Assembly (NCBI RefSeq): GCF_001426525.1
Contig: NZ_LMEW01000001.1
Coordinates: forward strand, 128,978 to 192,977
Source of the DNA: Massilia sp. Root133
GTDB lineage: Bacteria > Pseudomonadota > Gammaproteobacteria > Burkholderiales > Burkholderiaceae_D
Reading direction: 5' to 3'
DNA length: 64,000 bases
Under the pieces are notes generated by a model that saw nothing but the letters and a program-made list of their open reading frames with translations, had not been told where the DNA came from and searched no databases. Numbering within the stretch: the first letter of the stretch is position 1; every line of letters starts with the position of its first letter. Position numbers and translations under genes: made by a program. Of this stretch, positions 55,612 through 63,277 are shown piece by piece.

Positions 55612-56301
55612 ATGTCCCGGACCACCGTTACCCTGAGCGGCGAGCAAGTCGACCGCGCACGCATCGACGCGCTGCTGGCGGAAGACACGCTGCTCGTCCT
55701 CGAAGACTGCGACCTCGCCGGCGCGGACCTGTCGCGCCTGAACTTGCAGGACTGCGCATTCATCCGCTGTGCCGTATCCGAGACGTCGTTCTATGCCGCG
55801 AACCTGGCGCGCACGCGCTGGCAGCGCTGCCGCGGCGGCCATGCGGATTTCGAATCGGCCGACCTGGTCGATGCCCGGTTCGACGCCTGCGACCTGAACA
55901 ACGCGGGCTGGCGCCGCACGAAGCTCGCCTCCGTCGCGTTCCGCGGCTGCAAGCTGACGGGCGCGCGCTTCGAAGAGGTGAGCCAGCTGGGGCTCTCGTT
56001 CGAAGACTGCCTGCTTGTCGGCGCCGACCTGCGCCGGATGTCGTTCCGCAAGGCGGTGCTGCGCGGGCTGGATTTCGCCGATGCGGACTTGTCGGGCTGC
56101 GACTTCCGCGAGGCCGTGTTCGAAGAAGGCTGCAGCCTGCGCGAGGCCCACATCAAGGACACGCGCTTCGATGCCGCCGATCTGCGCGAGGCGGATCTCG
56201 GCGGCCTGAAGCTGTCGAATGCGAAGCAGTTTGCCGGCGCGACGATTTCGACGCGGCAGGCGGCGGAGCTGGTACGGGGGTTGGGGTTGAACGTGGCTTA
56301 G
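55612..56301 (+). CDS. Pentapeptide-repeat protein
   Basis: Encodes 229 residues. After a short N-terminus, right-handed beta-helix repeats of the form A(D/N)LxX are regular: CDLAGADLSRLNLQD, ADFESADLVDARFDACDLNNAG, CKLTGARFEEV, ADLRRMSFRKAVLRGLDFADADLSGCDFREAVFE. The repeat fills residues about 30-210. Such proteins mimic DNA and may protect gyrase (Qnr type) or act as scaffolds. The length is in the Qnr range, but sequence alone cannot assign it. The stop is followed by the convergent UDG-like gene. Confidence 0.88.
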   Translation: MSRTTVTLSGEQVDRARIDALLAEDTLLVLEDCDLAGADLSRLNLQDCAFIRCAVSETSFYAANLARTRWQRCRGGHADFESADLVDARFDACDLNNAGWRRTKLASVAFRGCKLTGARFEEVSQLGLSFEDCLLVGADLRRMSFRKAVLRGLDFADADLSGCDFREAVFEEGCSLREAHIKDTRFDAADLREADLGGLKLSNAKQFAGATISTRQAAELVRGLGLNVA

Positions 56302-56322
56302 CCAGGACGACCGGTACGTCAT

Positions 56323-56997
56323 TCAGTCTATCATCGCCTTCGATCTAGCCTGATATCGGTGGTAGTTTCCCACCACATCATCATACATTTCCGCAGTCTT
56401 CTTCAAGTACGACGGATGATTGGCGTTGATGAAGATCCGTCCGCCTGCTTCGTGCACGCGTGGGCCAACGCGTCGGATTGCAGGATAAACGTGTTGTTTG
56501 ATCGCTCGATAGGTCCCACCGCACACCACGATCCGGGGATCAACCAATTCGATCTGTTCGCGCAGGAAGATGGCGTCGCGTGCAGCGGCGTGCTCCACGG
56601 CGTTGGTCGCCCTGGCACCTCCCGTTGTCTTTTTCAGGTTGATGAAGGCGCATGCGAGCAGTGCAGTCTTCCTGCTCTTGTGCGCGTCCTCGAAGGTTGG
56701 AAAATTCGCGTCCCCGGCGTGGAGAAGTCCATGTGCCCAACGCCCGACATTGTGGAAGGTGGGGCGATCCCATAGTTTGCTGGATGGATGTGTCGTGCAC
56801 GCTTTATGAATCAGCGCTGCGATGTTGCCGCGGTAGCCGTTGGTTTCTCGGAGTACGAAAAGAATCTGCGTGCCGGCCTGGATCCACCGGGCTGGATCGA
56901 TGATACCGTCCTCGACGAAGTGGTCCTGAAAATCCGGACTGCTGGCGGGCCATCTCGAAAATAGATCGCTTGCTGCGGAGGGATAGTCCCTGATCAT
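56323..56997 (-). CDS. Uracil-DNA glycosylase-like protein, function tentative
   Basis: Encodes 224 residues from the ATG at 56997. It has a lower GC content than its neighbours and does not show the codon bias of the rest. A strand reading RIVVCGGTYRAIKQHV and a late HPS-type motif in FINANHPSYLKK resemble the uracil-DNA glycosylase superfamily, but the first catalytic motif (GxxPG-type) is not evident; IQAGTQILFVLRETNGYRG is the nearest. I therefore rate this as weak. The gene overlaps the Rof start by four bases on the same strand, so both may be co-expressed. Confidence 0.6.
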   Translation of the reverse strand: MIRDYPSAASDLFSRWPASSPDFQDHFVEDGIIDPARWIQAGTQILFVLRETNGYRGNIAALIHKACTTHPSSKLWDRPTFHNVGRWAHGLLHAGDANFPTFEDAHKSRKTALLACAFINLKKTTGGARATNAVEHAAARDAIFLREQIELVDPRIVVCGGTYRAIKQHVYPAIRRVGPRVHEAGGRIFINANHPSYLKKTAEMYDDVVGNYHRYQARSKAMID

Positions 56998-57230
56998 GGA
57001 AAGGGGCGGCCGTTCAGTGTACGAATCCAGTCGAGCCGCACGGTCGGGCCGCCACGCAGCCGCAGGTATTCGACGCCGGTGTCGGCGTAGACATCCTCGA
57101 TCACGCCCGCCAGGTTGTCGAGCGTGCCATCGGGACGCTCCACGTCCAGCGTGCACGGGCGGCGCAAGGTGGCCAGCGCAAGGAGTTCGTCATGGCGCTC
57201 GCAATTGATCGGGATGTAGGGCTGGTCCAT
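56994..57230 (-). CDS. rof: Rof, Rho-binding antiterminator
   Basis: Encodes 78 residues. The opening (YIPINCERHDELLALATLRR) and the late strand (VEYLRLRGGPTVRLDWIRTL) match the Rof/YaeO Sm-like fold that binds Rho and inhibits termination. The ATG at 57230 has a weak AAGG just before it. It lies between the NmrA-like gene (8-base gap) and the UDG-like gene (overlap by 4 bases). Confidence 0.88.
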   Translation of the reverse strand: MDQPYIPINCERHDELLALATLRRPCTLDVERPDGTLDNLAGVIEDVYADTGVEYLRLRGGPTVRLDWIRTLNGRPFP

Positions 57231-57238
57231 GCCTTATT

Positions 57239-58132
57239 CTAGCGCGTTGCCAGTCCGGCGATGACGTGCTGCAGCGGCGTGGTCCCCGCCCATTCGACGG
57301 CGGCGGGATCGCTCCTGATGTCGATGTGCGGGCCATTGAGGCCCCGCGTCATTTCCGTGAAACCGGCGAGCGCTGCCGGTGAAAAGCCCGCATCGGCCAG
57401 CGCGTCGGGCCACTGAGCGTCCGGCAGGACCACCACGTCGACCGGCTTCCCGAGCGTGGCCGCAACGCTGGCGGCGACGTCGTTCGGGGCGTAGTCCGCG
57501 GGCCCCGCGAGCGTGACGATGCGGTGCCCCGTCCATGCTTCCTGCAGCAAGGCGGCCGCGGCGTTGCCGACGTCCGCGGTGGCCACCATCGGGATGGCGC
57601 GCTGCGGCGGTGCCAGGAACGTCGGCAGGGTGCCGCTGCGCACGGCCTGGCCCACCATGGGCATCCAGTTTTCCATGAAATAGGCCGCGCGCAGGAAGGC
57701 GGCCGGCACGCCGGATTCGCCCAGGCGCTGCTCGAACATCCGGTTCATGCCGATCCAGCCCGTGCCGTTCTCGCGGTCGGCGCCCACCGAGGACAGGGCC
57801 ACGAGCCTGGGCACGCGCGCGGCCGCCGCCGCGCGCGCCGTGGTGGCGGCAATCAGGTCGGCGTGCTCGAACAGGTCGTCGCGGCCGTATTGTTGAGGAC
57901 TGACGACGTAGGCGCCGCGGACGCCACTGAGCGCCCTGGTCAGCGAGACCAGATCCGTCAGGTCGGCGATCGCGACTTCCGCACCACGTTCGGCCCAGTG
58001 GCGACCCTGGGCCGGGTCGCGCACGACGACGCGAACAAACTGGCCGGCGCGCAACAACGCATCGGCCGCGGCGGCGCCGGTTCGGCCGGTCACGCCGGAC
58101 ACGGCGTAAGGAAGAGAGGGGGCAGCAGTCAT
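57239..58132 (-). CDS. NmrA-like NAD(P)-binding protein (SDR/atypical)
   Basis: Encodes 297 residues from the ATG at 58132 (AGGAG upstream). The N-terminus is a Rossmann fold (VSGVTGRTGAAAADALLRAGQFVRVVVRD) with an arginine-rich cofactor end that suggests NADP. VALSSVGADRENGTGWIGMNRMFEQRL stands where the YxxxK catalytic motif would be in classical SDR, and it lacks the tyrosine, so this is more like an NmrA/HSCARG sensor or a quinone-type reductase. It is divergent from a LysR regulator across a 78-base spacer with a perfect inverted repeat. Confidence 0.86.
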   Translation of the reverse strand: MTAAPSLPYAVSGVTGRTGAAAADALLRAGQFVRVVVRDPAQGRHWAERGAEVAIADLTDLVSLTRALSGVRGAYVVSPQQYGRDDLFEHADLIAATTARAAAAARVPRLVALSSVGADRENGTGWIGMNRMFEQRLGESGVPAAFLRAAYFMENWMPMVGQAVRSGTLPTFLAPPQRAIPMVATADVGNAAAALLQEAWTGHRIVTLAGPADYAPNDVAASVAATLGKPVDVVVLPDAQWPDALADAGFSPAALAGFTEMTRGLNGPHIDIRSDPAAVEWAGTTPLQHVIAGLATR

Positions 58133-58163
58133 GGAAATCTCCTGTGAAGTTGAACCGGAAGCG

Positions 58164-58184
58164 TGCATGATTGCGGGACATGCA
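58164..58184. promoter_or_regulatory. LysR-type operator (TGCATG-N9-CATGCA) between the NmrA-like gene and the regulator
   Basis: TGCATG at 58164-58169 and CATGCA at 58179-58184 form a perfect 6-base inverted repeat with a 9-base spacer; its outer pair also satisfies T-N11-A. It sits between the divergent start codons, where LysR regulators usually bind. Confidence 0.6.
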
Positions 58185-58210
58185 TCAATGACATGAAAGG
58201 CATAGTGAAA

Positions 58211-59122
58211 ATGCGCCAAGTGGATTTGACCGGGGCCGACCTCAACCTGTTGAAACTGTTCGAAGCACTCGTCCGGGAGCGCAGCGTCACCCGGGCGGGT
58301 CTCCGGCTGGGCCTGAGCCAACCGGCCGCCAGCCGCGCACTGGGACGATTGCGCACGATGCTGGGCGATCGCCTCGTCGTCCGCGGCGCGTCCGGGCTCG
58401 AATTGACGCCGCGCGGCGAGGCCCTGGCAGGCCGGGTGACCCGATTGCTGGACGACGCCCGTGGCATCGTCGCGCCTGCCGTCTTCGATCCCGCCGCAGC
58501 GACGGGGCGGATCACGATTGCCGCGCACGATCACCTGAGCCTGGTGGTCCTGGGTGAATTGATCGCCCGTTTTGAACGACAGGCGCCCGGATTGAGTCTG
58601 CATATCGCACAACCTGCCGGGGACAATGTGCGGCTCGTCGAGCAGGGGATGGCGGATCTGGCCCTGGGCACGTTCGAGAGCCTGCCGGGCAGTCTTTATC
58701 GACGCGGGCTGTACACCGACCGCTTCGTATGCGTAGTGCGGTCCGGCCACCCCGGCGCGGCGCGGGGACTCGGTCTGGAACAGTATGTGGCGCTGCGCCA
58801 CGTGACCGTGACCATTTCCGGCCTGGGTGAAAGCGCGGTCGACGCCGCGCTCTCGGCACTGGGCCTCACGCGCCGCGTCGCGTTGCGCGTCCCCCATTTC
58901 ATCGCCGCTGCGCTGCTGGTGGCGGACAGCGACATGATCCTCACGCTGCCGGGCCGCCTCGCGCGCCGGCTGGCGGACAAGCTCCCGATTGCGCTCCTGG
59001 ATGTGCCGCTGGAGGTCGCCCCCTTCTCTCCGGCCATGATCTGGCATGAGCGCTGCCACGGCGATCCCGCCCATGTCTGGGTCAGGCAACAACTTGCGGA
59101 CATCGTGGCGGCGTTCGTGTAG
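58211..59122 (+). CDS. LysR family transcriptional regulator
   Basis: Encodes 303 residues from the ATG at 58211. The N-terminal winged helix-turn-helix reads MRQVDLTGADLNLLKLFEALVRERSVTRAGLRLGLSQPAASRALGRLRTMLGDRLVVR. The effector domain follows (RITIAAHDHLSLVVLGELIARFERQAPGLSLHI) and ends TRRVALRV..HFIAAALLVADSDMILTLPGRLA. An in-frame GTG at 58163 is unlikely because the predicted operator would then lie inside the gene; the ATG at 58193 is a second choice. It is divergent from the NmrA-like gene, which it probably controls. Confidence 0.9.
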   Translation: MRQVDLTGADLNLLKLFEALVRERSVTRAGLRLGLSQPAASRALGRLRTMLGDRLVVRGASGLELTPRGEALAGRVTRLLDDARGIVAPAVFDPAAATGRITIAAHDHLSLVVLGELIARFERQAPGLSLHIAQPAGDNVRLVEQGMADLALGTFESLPGSLYRRGLYTDRFVCVVRSGHPGAARGLGLEQYVALRHVTVTISGLGESAVDAALSALGLTRRVALRVPHFIAAALLVADSDMILTLPGRLARRLADKLPIALLDVPLEVAPFSPAMIWHERCHGDPAHVWVRQQLADIVAAFV

Positions 59123-59185
59123 TAATATTACATCTCCATCATCCAGCCGGGTCGCTGCGCCGTCCGGCGCTTCGGGAGTGTAAAG

Positions 59186-61228
59186 ATGCGTCTCCGTCCC
59201 CTCGCGCTTGCCGCGATGTTTACAAGCTACATGGCGGCGCCGGCCGTCTGGGCCCAAACCGTCGTGGCCACGGCCAGCTCGCCGGGCGGCGTGCTGACGG
59301 TCGACGTCCAGCTCGACGGCATGGGCAAGCTGGCCTATGACATCAAGCGCAAGGGCAAGGAGATCATCGCCCCGTCGCATCTCGGCTTCAACCTCGCCAA
59401 CGCGCCCAAGATGGACGACGGTTTCACGGTGAAGGACAAGCGCGTCAGCGAGCATGACGACACGTGGGAGCAGCCGTGGGGCGAGCGCCGCTACGTGCGC
59501 AACCATTACCGCGAGCTGCGCGTCGACGTCGAGCAGACGAACCGCTCGAACCGCCGGCTCGCCATCGTCTTCCGCATCTACGACGACGGCATCGGCTTCC
59601 GCTACGAATTCCCCGACCAGCCGCAGCTGCGCGACGTCGCCATCACGGACGAGCTGACGGAATTCGTCGTCGCCCGGCCTGCGACGGCGTGGTGGATCCC
59701 GGCCGGCGAGTTGTCCGGGCTGGAGCAGATCGTCGAGAAGGCGCCGCTGGCCGAGATCGGCATGGCCAACACGCCGCTGACGCTGCGCCTGGACGACGGC
59801 ACGCACATCGCCCTCCACGAAGCGGCGCTGGTCGACTACGCGACGATGTGGGTGCGCAAGGTCGCGGGCCAGAAGCTGCGCGCGCAGCTGGCGCCGTCCA
59901 CGACCGGGGCGGCCGTCGTGCGCCATGGCGCGTTCACGACCCCGTGGCGCACCCTGCGCATCGCGGACGATGCGCCCGGCCTGTACATGTCGGACCTCGA
60001 GCTGAACCTGAACGAGCCGAATAAGCTGGGCGACGTGTCGTGGGTCCACCCGTCGAAATTCGTCGGCGTGTGGTGGGAAATGCACTTGAACAAAGGGACG
60101 TGGAACGCAGGGCCGAAGCATGCCGCGAACACGGCCAACGTCAAGCGCTACATCGACTTCGCGGCCGCCAACGGCTTCCGCGGCGTGCTGGTGGAAGGCT
60201 GGAACCGCGGCTGGGAAAGCGACTGGGGCCACGGCGGCGCGGACTTCAGTTTTACGCAGCCTTACCCCGACTTCGACCTGCCCGCGCTCGCCGCGTACGC
60301 GAAACGGAAGGGCGTGCGCCTGATCGGCCACCACGAGACGGGCGGCAACGTCGCGGCCTACGAAAAGCAGATGGATGCGGCCTATAAGCTGTATGCGAAG
60401 CTGGGCGTGGACAGCGTCAAGTCGGGCTATGTGCACGAAGCGGGCACGATGCAGTTCCCCGGCCCGGACGGCAAGGTCCACTACGGGAACTACGATTCGC
60501 AGGAAGGCGTGCGCCACTTCGTGAAGGCCGTGGCGGAGGCGGCGCGCTACCGCATCGCCGTCGACACGCACGAACCCGTGAAGGACACGGGCCTGCGCAG
60601 GACGTACCCGAACTGGCTCGCGCGCGAGGGCGCACGGGGCGTCGAGTACAACGCGTGGGGCGAGCCGCCGAACGCCGCCGACCACGAAGCGAAGCTCGTG
60701 TTCACGCGCATGCTGAGCGGCCCGATGGACTACACGCCCGGCGTATTGAGCCTCGTCGGCGCGGGCGGCAAGACGTTCAATTCGACGCAGGCCAAGCAGC
60801 TCGCCGACTACGTCGTGATCTATTCGCCGCTCGCGATGGCGGCCGACCTGCCGGAGAACTACGCGAAGTATCCGGCCGCCTTCAAGTTCATCCGCGACGT
60901 GCCGACCGACTGGGCCGACACGCGCGTGCTGAACGGCGCCGTCGGCGAGTACGCGACCATCGCGCGCAAGGACCGCCGTTCGGACGCCTGGTACGTGGGC
61001 GCCGTCACCGACGGCACGGCGCGCACGGTGGCCGTGCCGCTGGCCTTCCTCGACCCGGGCAGGCAGTACGTGGCGGAGATCTACCGCGACGGCGAGCAGG
61101 CCGATTACCGCAACGAGCACCGGTTCGATCTCGTGACGGAGACGAGGACCGTGACGGCGAAGGACCTACTCGACGTGCGGCTGGCGCCGGGCGGCGGGCT
61201 GGCGGTGCGGATCGTGCCGAAGCAGTGA
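59186..61228 (+). CDS. GH97 family glycosidase (SusB-like, inverting alpha-glucosidase type)
   Basis: Encodes 680 residues with a signal peptide (about 1-23, AVWAQ). It has the GH97 N-terminal beta-sandwich (about 25-290), a central barrel (about 300-580) and a C-terminal domain (about 590-680). The conserved inverting-type carboxylates are visible: HHETGGN region glutamate, THEPVKDTGLRRTYPNW, and GVEYNAWG. The sequence DSVKSGYV lacks the aspartate used by the retaining GH97 subgroup, so an inverting alpha-glucosidase is expected; activity is inference. The ATG at 59186 follows GGGAG. There is no polysaccharide-utilisation operon around it. Confidence 0.93.
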   Translation: MRLRPLALAAMFTSYMAAPAVWAQTVVATASSPGGVLTVDVQLDGMGKLAYDIKRKGKEIIAPSHLGFNLANAPKMDDGFTVKDKRVSEHDDTWEQPWGERRYVRNHYRELRVDVEQTNRSNRRLAIVFRIYDDGIGFRYEFPDQPQLRDVAITDELTEFVVARPATAWWIPAGELSGLEQIVEKAPLAEIGMANTPLTLRLDDGTHIALHEAALVDYATMWVRKVAGQKLRAQLAPSTTGAAVVRHGAFTTPWRTLRIADDAPGLYMSDLELNLNEPNKLGDVSWVHPSKFVGVWWEMHLNKGTWNAGPKHAANTANVKRYIDFAAANGFRGVLVEGWNRGWESDWGHGGADFSFTQPYPDFDLPALAAYAKRKGVRLIGHHETGGNVAAYEKQMDAAYKLYAKLGVDSVKSGYVHEAGTMQFPGPDGKVHYGNYDSQEGVRHFVKAVAEAARYRIAVDTHEPVKDTGLRRTYPNWLAREGARGVEYNAWGEPPNAADHEAKLVFTRMLSGPMDYTPGVLSLVGAGGKTFNSTQAKQLADYVVIYSPLAMAADLPENYAKYPAAFKFIRDVPTDWADTRVLNGAVGEYATIARKDRRSDAWYVGAVTDGTARTVAVPLAFLDPGRQYVAEIYRDGEQADYRNEHRFDLVTETRTVTAKDLLDVRLAPGGGLAVRIVPKQ

Positions 61229-61274
61229 TTTTTCGATAGCCTGCGCGGGCGCCGTTCGTGGGATGATCGCGCCC

Positions 61275-62282
61275 ATGAACAAACGCTTACTCGCATTCGT
61301 CGGCGGCATCCTGCTCGCCGCCTCGGCGGTCCACGCCGCGCCCGCCGCAAAGCAGGAACCGCTGGAACTCGGCAAGGCCGCCGCCACGCGCTTCACGCTG
61401 CAGCGCGACGGCGCGCCCGACATCCGCTACGTCATCTCGCAACCCCCGCACAAGGCGCCGCTCGTGCTGTTCGTGCAGGGGTCGGGTTGCACACCGCCCT
61501 TCGTCGGCCTGGGCACGCCGAACCGTTATTCCACCGTTTTCAATTTCGTGCCGCTGGCGCAGCGGGGCGACTACGTCGTGATGGTGGTCGACAAGCCGTA
61601 CCAGCCGGACGCCCCGCCACAAGCGCCGCCGGGCGTGGCGACGGGATGTCCGGCCGCGTTCAACGCCAACTTTTCCTACGACACCTGGCTGGACACGCTG
61701 CGCGGCGCGCTGCGCCATGCTCTGGCCTTGCCGTGGGTCGACGGCAGCCGCGTGCTGGTGTTCGGCGTGTCGGAAGGCGCCGTGATGGCCGCGGGCCTGG
61801 CGCGCGCGCTGCCCGAGGTGACGCACGTGGCGCTGATCGGCGGCACCGGCACGAGCCAGCTGTTCGACTTCTTTGCCAACGCCTATCGAGCGGGAGATCG
61901 CGCGGGAAGCGGCGACGACGACACGCTCGCGCGCCTGCGCGACATCGACGCGACCGTCGACGCGATCAACGCGGACCCGCGCAGCAGCGTGAAATTCGCG
62001 TGGGGCCACACCTATCTGCGCTGGAGTTCCTTCTTCGCGCAGGCGCCCGGCGAGAACCTGGTCCAGTCGAAGGCGCGGGTCTGGCTGGCCAGCGGCATGC
62101 GCGACGACAGCGTGCCGGTCCTGTCGACCGAGGTCGCGTACGCGCGCCTGCGCGCGCTCGGACGCGACGTCACGTTCCGGCGCCTGCCGCGCGCCGGCCA
62201 CAACCTGATGGCGGAAGGGGGCTCGATGGCGGACGTGCAGAAGGAATACGACGCCATCATGGCGTGGTTCGACCGCCGTTGA
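61275..62282 (+). CDS. Secreted alpha/beta hydrolase
   Basis: Encodes 335 residues from the ATG at 61275 (signal peptide MNKRLLAFVGGILLAASAVHAA); an ATG four codons upstream would give a poorer signal. The elements are the oxyanion strand LVLFVQGSGCTPPF, the nucleophile elbow in LVFGVSEGAVMAAG, an aspartate region in VWLASGMRDDSVP and the catalytic His in AGHNLMAEGG. The cysteines at SGC and TGC may form a disulfide in the periplasm. The protein lies downstream of the GH97 gene, so both may act on imported carbohydrate esters; this is inference. Confidence 0.83.
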   Translation: MNKRLLAFVGGILLAASAVHAAPAAKQEPLELGKAAATRFTLQRDGAPDIRYVISQPPHKAPLVLFVQGSGCTPPFVGLGTPNRYSTVFNFVPLAQRGDYVVMVVDKPYQPDAPPQAPPGVATGCPAAFNANFSYDTWLDTLRGALRHALALPWVDGSRVLVFGVSEGAVMAAGLARALPEVTHVALIGGTGTSQLFDFFANAYRAGDRAGSGDDDTLARLRDIDATVDAINADPRSSVKFAWGHTYLRWSSFFAQAPGENLVQSKARVWLASGMRDDSVPVLSTEVAYARLRALGRDVTFRRLPRAGHNLMAEGGSMADVQKEYDAIMAWFDRR

Positions 62283-62292
62283 GCGTTGGCGC

Positions 62293-62775
62293 TTACGGCT
62301 GCAGCGCCTTCTCGATATCGCCCGCGATCTCTTCCGGCTTCGTCTGCGGCGCGTAGCGATGCAGCACGGTGCCGTCGCGGCCGACGAGGAACTTGGTGAA
62401 GTTCCATTTGATGCCCTCGGTGCCCAGCACGCCCGGCGCCTCGTTCTTCAGGTATTTCCACAGCGGGTGGGCGCTGTCGCCGTTGACGTCGACCTTGGCG
62501 AACATCGGGAACGACACGCCGTAGTTCTTTTCGCAGAACGCGCCGATCTCGGATTCCGTGCCCGGCTCCTGGCTGCCGAACTGGTTGCAGGGGAAGCCCA
62601 GCACTTCCAGGCCGCGCGCGTGCAGTTCGCGGTACACGGTCTCGAGGCCCTGGTATTGCGGCGTGAAGCCGCATTTGCTGGCGGTGTTGACGATGAGGAG
62701 GACCTTGCCGCGGTACTGGGCCAGGTCGACCGGCTTGCCGTCGAGGGAGGTGGCCTGGAAGTCGAACACGTTCAT
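62293..62775 (-). CDS. Glutathione peroxidase family protein
   Basis: Encodes 160 residues. The catalytic tetrad is Cys35 in NTASKCGFTPQY, Gln in FPCNQFGSQEPG, Trp and Asn in IKWNFTKFLV. It is a cysteine (not selenocysteine) homologue, so it reduces hydroperoxides using glutathione or thioredoxin (BtuE/Gpx type). It has no signal peptide, so it is cytoplasmic. The ATG at 62775 has AGGAG upstream. It converges with the secreted hydrolase. Confidence 0.94.
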   Translation of the reverse strand: MNVFDFQATSLDGKPVDLAQYRGKVLLIVNTASKCGFTPQYQGLETVYRELHARGLEVLGFPCNQFGSQEPGTESEIGAFCEKNYGVSFPMFAKVDVNGDSAHPLWKYLKNEAPGVLGTEGIKWNFTKFLVGRDGTVLHRYAPQTKPEEIAGDIEKALQP

Positions 62776-62835
62776 CGTGGGCTCCTGTAAGCTTGATTGA
62801 TTCGAAGGCAACAGTGTAAGCCAAAGGAGACATCG

Positions 62836-63267
62836 ATGCAGTCCACCGTGAACATTCCCCTGGCCGCCGGCGCGCTGCTCAGCGCCGGCGCCGCGCTGCT
62901 CCACCTGGGCATCGTCGCGGGCGGTCCCGCGTGGTACCGCTTCTTCGGCGCGGGCGAACGGTTCGCGCGCGCGGCCGCGCAAGGGCGCTGGTATCCGACC
63001 CTCGTCACGCTGGGGATTGCCGCCGTGTTGTTCACCTGGTCCGCGTATGCGCTGGCGGGCGCCGGTGTCATTGGCCCTCTGCCGTTCCTGAAGGCGGCGC
63101 TGGTCGCCATCACGGCCGTCTATCTCGTGCGCGGCGTGGCGTTCGCGCCGCTCGTTCGCGCCAGGGGCGGCGCGATCACGCCGTTCGTCGTGTGGAGTTC
63201 GGTGATCTGCTTCGGCTACGGGGTGGTGCACCTCGTCGGCCTCGTGCAGCGCTGGGCGGCGCTGTAG
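62836..63267 (+). CDS. Small four-helix membrane protein, function unknown
   Basis: Encodes 143 residues from the ATG at 62836, preceded by AAAGGAG. About four hydrophobic helices (approx 8-28, 52-72, 80-100, 115-138) without obvious catalytic residues. It shows the pattern of small DoxX- or DUF-type inner membrane proteins. It is divergent from the glutathione peroxidase gene (60-base spacer) and converges with pilU. Confidence 0.75.
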   Translation: MQSTVNIPLAAGALLSAGAALLHLGIVAGGPAWYRFFGAGERFARAAAQGRWYPTLVTLGIAAVLFTWSAYALAGAGVIGPLPFLKAALVAITAVYLVRGVAFAPLVRARGGAITPFVVWSSVICFGYGVVHLVGLVQRWAAL

Positions 63268-63277
63268 CCGACGCGGA

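Noticed and set aside
56323..57230. Toxin-antitoxin or anti-phage system at the rof/UDG-like pair
   Set aside because: Rof is a normal Rho-binding protein, and only one weak glycosylase-like motif is seen; there is no toxin domain or restriction gene.
58163..58210. GTG start for the LysR regulator at 58163
   Set aside because: It would place the inverted repeat operator inside the coding sequence and adds a nonconserved Cys-containing tail.
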